64,000 nt of DNA from Vesta saturnalis (taxonomy: Eukaryota > Arthropoda > Insecta > Coleoptera > Lampyridae). This document shows, piece by piece, positions 59,144-64,000 of this stretch. Each line of letters starts with the position of its first letter. Positions within the stretch are counted from its first letter, which is position 1. The DNA is taken from NCBI GenBank assembly GCA_036346205.1, contig JARFJB010000889.1:2805001-2869000 (forward strand), read 5' to 3'. The position numbers were made by a program, and so were the translations under genes. Under the pieces are notes generated by a model. The model did no database searches. It was not told where the DNA came from and was given only the letters and a program-made list of their open reading frames with translations.

Positions 59144-60527
59144 TGTAACAACCTTTTTTGTGGTTGTATTAAAAAATACGTTAATCTAAGATCATTAATT
59201 TATTTGGCGTAAAATTAGAGTTTTAATTATTTACATGTAAAATTGAGAAAGGCAACTTAAATTGCATTTCCTAGAACATATATTTTGGGTGTAATATTAC
59301 ATAAATAGTTATAGTTCCTTTCTTTAAAAATTGGACTATCATGGTATTTCGCGCAATGCGTGACAACTTCTTGAGACTTAGAAGCAATTCTGAAAGCCTC
59401 TATTTTTTCTTCACTTGCTGCTGAATGTTAAAGCAGAAGACATTGTTATAATGGTTTTTACTTAATTTTTATATTTGGTGCCATCAGAATTTTGGTGGTA
59501 AGTTATTTTTAATTCATTATATTTAAAGCTTAAGCATTTGTCTTTAGGCACTCACGTACACTCATTATAGTACTTATATTATTCCTTATACTCACTTAAG
59601 GCACTTATTTACTTTACTTACTCATACTTATTTTACTTACTTTGATATGGTACTTTTATAAGTCACTATATTTTAATCTCAAATGGCTCTTAAGTTACTT
59701 ATTTACGCAAGTTTCTCTTCATTCAAATAATATCATCTTAAAATGCAATTTTAATAAAATAAAACATCAAGAATACAATAAGTTTAGTGGATTGAAAATT
59801 TCTTCAAATACATAGTTGATCGCGTTGTTACAAGAATACGCAAGGAAGATGTAGAAACGCTTTCATACTGTTGACCGTTCCGTATCCATAATTAAACACT
59901 GGAAGCTGTCTATAAGAAAATCATTATACTGAGGTATTTATGTGGTGAATTTTTATTTTTAAGCTTAGCTTTAAAACCTTTTCTTTCCTCTCCTTAACCA
60001 TCCATATATTGGGTAAATAAACTTAATTGCACATTGTTAATTTTGATATTTATAGAAAGTTTTTATTGTTCATTTTAGGTTTTGTTATTCCTACGACAAA
60101 GATAACATGGCGCTCGAGAATTCATTTAATTATATATTTTTTATAATTTTTACATTGTTTTTTATTAATTAGAGAAAGGAAAATAATTAAGCAGGAGAGA
60201 AACAAGCCGCATTTCATGTGTTAACAAGTCAATATAGTAGAATCCTCCTTATATTTAATCTACCGATTGTGGACGAGACGGCATATAATTAGTGGTGAAA
60301 GGTTAGTATTTCAATTTGTTAAGTAATTTGTATTTAGGGAAAACTTTGCCCAACTTCCTTATTTATTAATTATCTGGTTCAGATTACATCATCATAGTTA
60401 GGGATATTACATTTGGCGTTTAATCAATGTACAAATTACATCACCGTATGAGTTTTTATTAAGCTTGAACTTTATTAGAACATTTAAATTTTCTAAAACC
60501 TACATCACTACAATATTTTTTACTATA
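59144..60527 (+). repeat. 3' LTR
   Basis: 1384 bp copy of the 5' LTR with the same ends. The intron-like acceptor reads GTCTTTAG here instead of CTTTTCCAG. Confidence 0.93.
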
Positions 60528-61049
60528 GCCGTTGACTCAGAAGATAGATTAATTCAGGGCTGGTTTATGCTTTTTGATTTGCTTAATTACCACCAATTTC
60601 TGCTTGGTTATTTTCACCTAACATCAATATATAGTAACTTCTAGGTAACAGTAATAAGAATGATCTCGGACGCCTAGTTATTTTGTTTATTATGATCGGA
60701 ATAACTAAACCGAGAATACAATAAGAAATTCACCATTAAATCAATGGCACTTTTCACAAAATTTAGGTGGAAACCAAAAATGGCTTCCTGCTCGAAACAA
60801 ACTACATCAAGGAATGCTAAAAAGGACGCTCATTCTGTCAGGTGATGTTGCGATGCGCGAGAAATATGTGCAGAAATTTAATTCCACGATATGGAAGTAT
60901 AAACCTTTAAGAAAATATGCAACTTAAGTTACACCAAAATGCAAATTATTAAGTTGCCTACCACAGCTTATAAATCATTAACTATCCAAAAACCCTTTTT
61001 TCTTATATTTTACAACTAAATGAACGACGAACGTAAAAGATTCGTTACA
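60528..61049 (-). mobile_element. Right piece of the older solo LTR (inverted)
   Basis: Inverse of 17612-18690, ending (in LTR direction) at its start TGTAACGAATCTTTTACG (61049). Relative to the 17.6 kb copy it lacks 512 bp, between GGT at 17926 and GGT at 18438. It continues 51540-51604 across the Gypsy insertion. Confidence 0.82.
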
Positions 61050-61179
61050 TGATCTGTAGTTACTGATTCTGTAGACAACGCCGACCATTCTGTTTTATTT
61101 GCATTAAACTTGTGTTTTAATTATCCTTGAAAAGATGTGCCCCTAGCCATTTTGTGTTCATACGCCATGAAACTAATTA

Positions 61180-62550
61180 ATTTTCGATACAAGCTTCTAG
61201 AATTGATCATCAGTAGGCTTGCTCCCAATAAGGCGACTGGCTCAAACGATACCCTAGCTATTGTCTTAAAGAAACGTTCCTCCGTCAGTCTTTTTTAAGC
61301 TCTATTCGATCGCTATGCCTTTTGTGCAATTTCCGTCATCATGGAAGTTTGCAAATGTTTAACCTACTCCCAAAAAAAGCAACAAGACCGACCACTTTAA
61401 CTATCGATCAATTGCCATCACTTCCATTTTGCCCAAAGTCGTGGAAAAAGCCATCAATCAGAAACTACTCTATTTCTTTGGATCAAACTTTGTGACAACC
61501 GTTCAACAAGTGCTCTTCTTTCGTTTGTAACAATACATTAGAAGAATCCGGTGAAACAATTGTACTCGTTTTAGATACCTCAAAAACGTTTGACCAAGTT
61601 TGGAATAAGTATTTACTTGCCAAACTCACGTCGTTAGGGTTAACTGATACGCTCATCAACTGGGTTTCCAGTTTTCTTGGCAAAGAATGAATACATGTCG
61701 TTAATGGCTTCTTTTTAACAGAAATTTGCATTAACGCGGACGTGCCACAATGATTAGTAATTGCTTATACACTTTTTTTGCTATATAAATGATTTCATCT
61801 GTTCCATTGCTTTACTGACGACAGCACTTTTCATTGTGGTTCATCTCAGTCTACTCATAATGGTAATCCTCCTTCTACATCAAGCCAAGGTAAGTCAAAA
61901 CTGAAATGGGCATTTCAATCATGAAAGACATTCAACGGGGCCTTGAGAAAGTCAAAAACTAGTCAAATTTAATGCTAATAAAAGTGTTTTTGCGTTGTGT
62001 CCGCCAAAAGAGATCGATCACTTCCTGTTGTAAGTATAAATGGATAAGATTTTAAGTTTTCCGACCCTGTTACTATGTTGGCAATGACTGTAAGTTCAAT
62101 TCTATCATGGATCGACTATTTTTTGTTAGCTACTAAAGTATCTGCTCGTAAAATAGATTTTTTGTACAGATCTAAGCAGTTCATTACCTCCAGAAACTCT
62201 TTTTGCTCAAATTCGAACTCGTCTAGAATATAATACTCACCTTTGGGTTGGTTCTCATCAATACGGTCTCGATATCGTTGATGGTATTCAAGAAAAAGCG
62301 ATTAGACTTATAAGTGATCCGTCCTTAACTTCTTGAGTACAAAAGAATTATTTGAATTCTTTCTTTGTACTATCCTTATTACAATGCCTATTGTGCTGCT
62401 AAATTACATTTTTTGATACCTAATTGATCTACCTTTGCCAGGAATACTCGATTCGCTCGTTCACGTCTTCAATATGCAGTATAAACCTCCACTTGTTGTA
62501 CCAAACGGGCGCAATCCACATCCTTCTCGACAGATTCTATAATAGTTGAT
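61180..62550 (+). pseudogene. LINE reverse transcriptase, old degenerate copy
   Basis: Third copy of the Jockey/CR1-like LINE. Palm region: LAPNKATGSNDTLAIVLKKR, LDTSKTFDQVWNKYLLAKLT (first Asp region), HCFTDDSTFHCGSSQ (FADD changed to FTDD). C-terminal region: MTVSSILSWIDYFLLATKVS, KIDFLYRSKQFITS and KPPLVVPNGRNPH. Stops and shifts throughout, and a deletion replaces the IRPHLEYNSHLW block. It is clearly older than the copies at 5.1 and 33.5 kb. Confidence 0.83.
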
Positions 62551-64000
62551 GATTATAATTGTTTAACAATAACTTGAAACTATAATTAATAAGATGCAAT
62601 AACAATATAACTCCACACAATCGCTACCGTACTGCATTAGAAGAAAAATCACATAATTTTCAGGATGGTGTAATAATTTTTTAAGCCCCGTTTAACACAT
62701 TCCAGCATTATTAATATAAATAAAGATTATTGAATTGTTGAGTATCATGGTTTTAAATAGATTATTCAGCAAGAATTTTTTCAGCAATTTTGATTAATGA
62801 CATTACCGTTCAATCAAAATGCACTTATTAATAACAAGCAAAATTAAATGCACAACTGAACACGATTTGAATAAAATTTTGTATTATTTTTGTGTCGCAA
62901 ATAAGGATGCGTCGTAATTAAAATAAAGTCAATTAAAGGGCGCCAGACTGTTATTAAGACGATATTGGTAAGGATACACCTGGACACACGTAGATAAATC
63001 AGCCTTCAAGAGTCAAAAGATCTCACTTAACTTACTTTGGCTATCTCCAGGTGCACGTCGGAGATGTTTTTCGAAAAAAAGGCACGCCTCAACTCCCAAA
63101 TTCACATCCTTTACTCTCTAAATTCAGATCAAGAATTCCCCGCGAAATTAACCGCGCAAACCAACAGCTTCTCCCCCTCTCCATAATATTGCACCGTATT
63201 TATCAATCAAGCCTTATCATAAAAAAACTGCTGACTCTGTGGCGTGCACGACTCGAGTGCAAATTGTGCATAGATTTATTGCCTTAACGATAACGATAAT
63301 TACTTAACACTAATGGATTGAGATACTATACTCCGTCAGATACACGACGTCAATTACTGAAACGCAATAACTAAAATTAACATCAACTTTTCTTATCTAC
63401 AACTACAATTTTATTTTAACTGAACCTTTTATAAAAATTCGCAGGAAACCTAATTTAGATTCAACTTTAAAATTTCCTATTTCCAATTAATTAATCCACA
63501 CAATATATAATTGCCAATTGCAGAAATCAAATCTAAATGGCGATACGAAAAGTTTAACTCGAAAACAACAACAACAACAAGGGAAATCAAACAATCTGTT
63601 GTTACTTTCACTTGTTTCGTTAGCGTAAATTGAGTCACTAGCAAAAAAAGAATAAAAAGAAAAAAATACGTACATATATGCAGGGCGTTCAAATACAATG
63701 ACACCAGATTGTAATAAAGGAGCCATCATATTTGATATGAGTAAACTGCCCAAAGCGGATTTCAAGCATGAAATAATGTAAATGGCGTGCGTGTTACTTG
63801 AAGACCACCTTTCGCCCATTTTGGATAAGTTTAAAGATAATGAATTTGTTTCTAAAAATTAAACAAAGGAAATGAGACAGTAATTTTTAAAACTTTATTA
63901 TGGGATTACATTGAAAAGATTAATTATACACTTCCTCAAGTTACTTACATGTGTGATTTATAATTTATCGCATACAAGAATTTGTATGAAAAGTTTATTT
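62551..64000. other. AT-rich stretch, no supported gene
   Basis: Short open frames near 63051-63287 (+) and 63487-63819 (-) show no motif and no splice context I can defend. Confidence 0.5.

Larger units (their letters stand above)
51605..60527 (+). mobile_element. Full-length Ty3/Gypsy LTR retrotransposon (8.9 kb)
   Basis: 5' LTR 51605-52992, primer-binding site at 52994, gag, protease, RT, RNase H and integrase in Ty3/Gypsy order. A 1.4 kb untranslated stretch, purine tract 59133-59143 and 3' LTR 59144-60527 follow. GCCG is duplicated at 51601-51604 and 60528-60531. No envelope gene. The LTRs are close to identical but differ by many single-base indels. Confidence 0.95.

Noticed and set aside
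63051..63819. Frames of 78 and 110 codons near the right end
   Set aside because: No recognisable domain or conserved signal; composition resembles surrounding non-coding DNA.

Overview
This is an AT-rich, intron-bearing, transposon-saturated piece of animal DNA, most probably from an insect. The evidence is the mix of element families: Tc1/mariner, hAT, Crypton, Tigger, MULE, Penelope-like, LINE and Ty3/Gypsy, together with short introns of about 55 bp and long (TA)n arrays. The order is not determinable from sequence alone; a beetle is a guess. No complete host gene, tRNA, rRNA or CRISPR array was found. Nearly every recognisable coding stretch is a broken transposable-element (TE) protein. 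The only possible host coding sequence is a pair of unidentified exon candidates near 32 kb.

Layout. 1-2.7 kb: G+T-rich TTCG low-complexity DNA, then a minisatellite with palindromic units. 2.7-6.2 kb: a Tc1/mariner-type element with about 600 bp inverted arms, a transposase pseudogene that keeps a 55 bp intron, and a LINE tail inserted in its right arm. 7.2-14.7 kb: a nest in which a MULE-like element sits at the stop codon of a Crypton tyrosine recombinase, a hAT sits in its catalytic domain, and a Tigger sits inside the hAT. 17.3-20.1 kb: a ~130 bp satellite split by a solo LTR. 20.1-22.1 kb: a Penelope-like element. 22.7-31.8 kb: a transposase scrap, a Gypsy scrap, a LINE carrying a foldback element, a Tc1 element, a second Penelope-like element and a MITE. 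32-34.9 kb: exon candidates and a LINE lying between two (TA)n arrays. 35-38.9 kb: nested mariner foldbacks. 38.9-39.7 kb: Penelope-like fragments and a hammerhead-like motif.

42-46.3 kb is the most unusual part. It holds a CCAAT-rich GC island, then a protein-primed type B DNA polymerase pseudogene of the Polinton/adintovirus kind, bounded by inverted repeats. A divergent TATA promoter there drives a 50-codon ORF. 46.5-47.9 kb: a large foldback element exactly between (TA)n arrays. 49-50.1 kb: another transposase relic. 50.2-50.8 kb: a 614 bp uninterrupted purine tract. 51.6-60.5 kb: a complete-length Ty3/Gypsy element with both LTRs, inserted with a GCCG duplication into an older LTR of the family also seen at 17.6 kb. 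61.2-62.5 kb: a third copy of the LINE.

The genes do not form a pathway. What the window records is a sequence of insertion events, many of them orderable. Most coding regions are broken by single-base indels, in young as well as old elements, so some breaks may be assembly errors.
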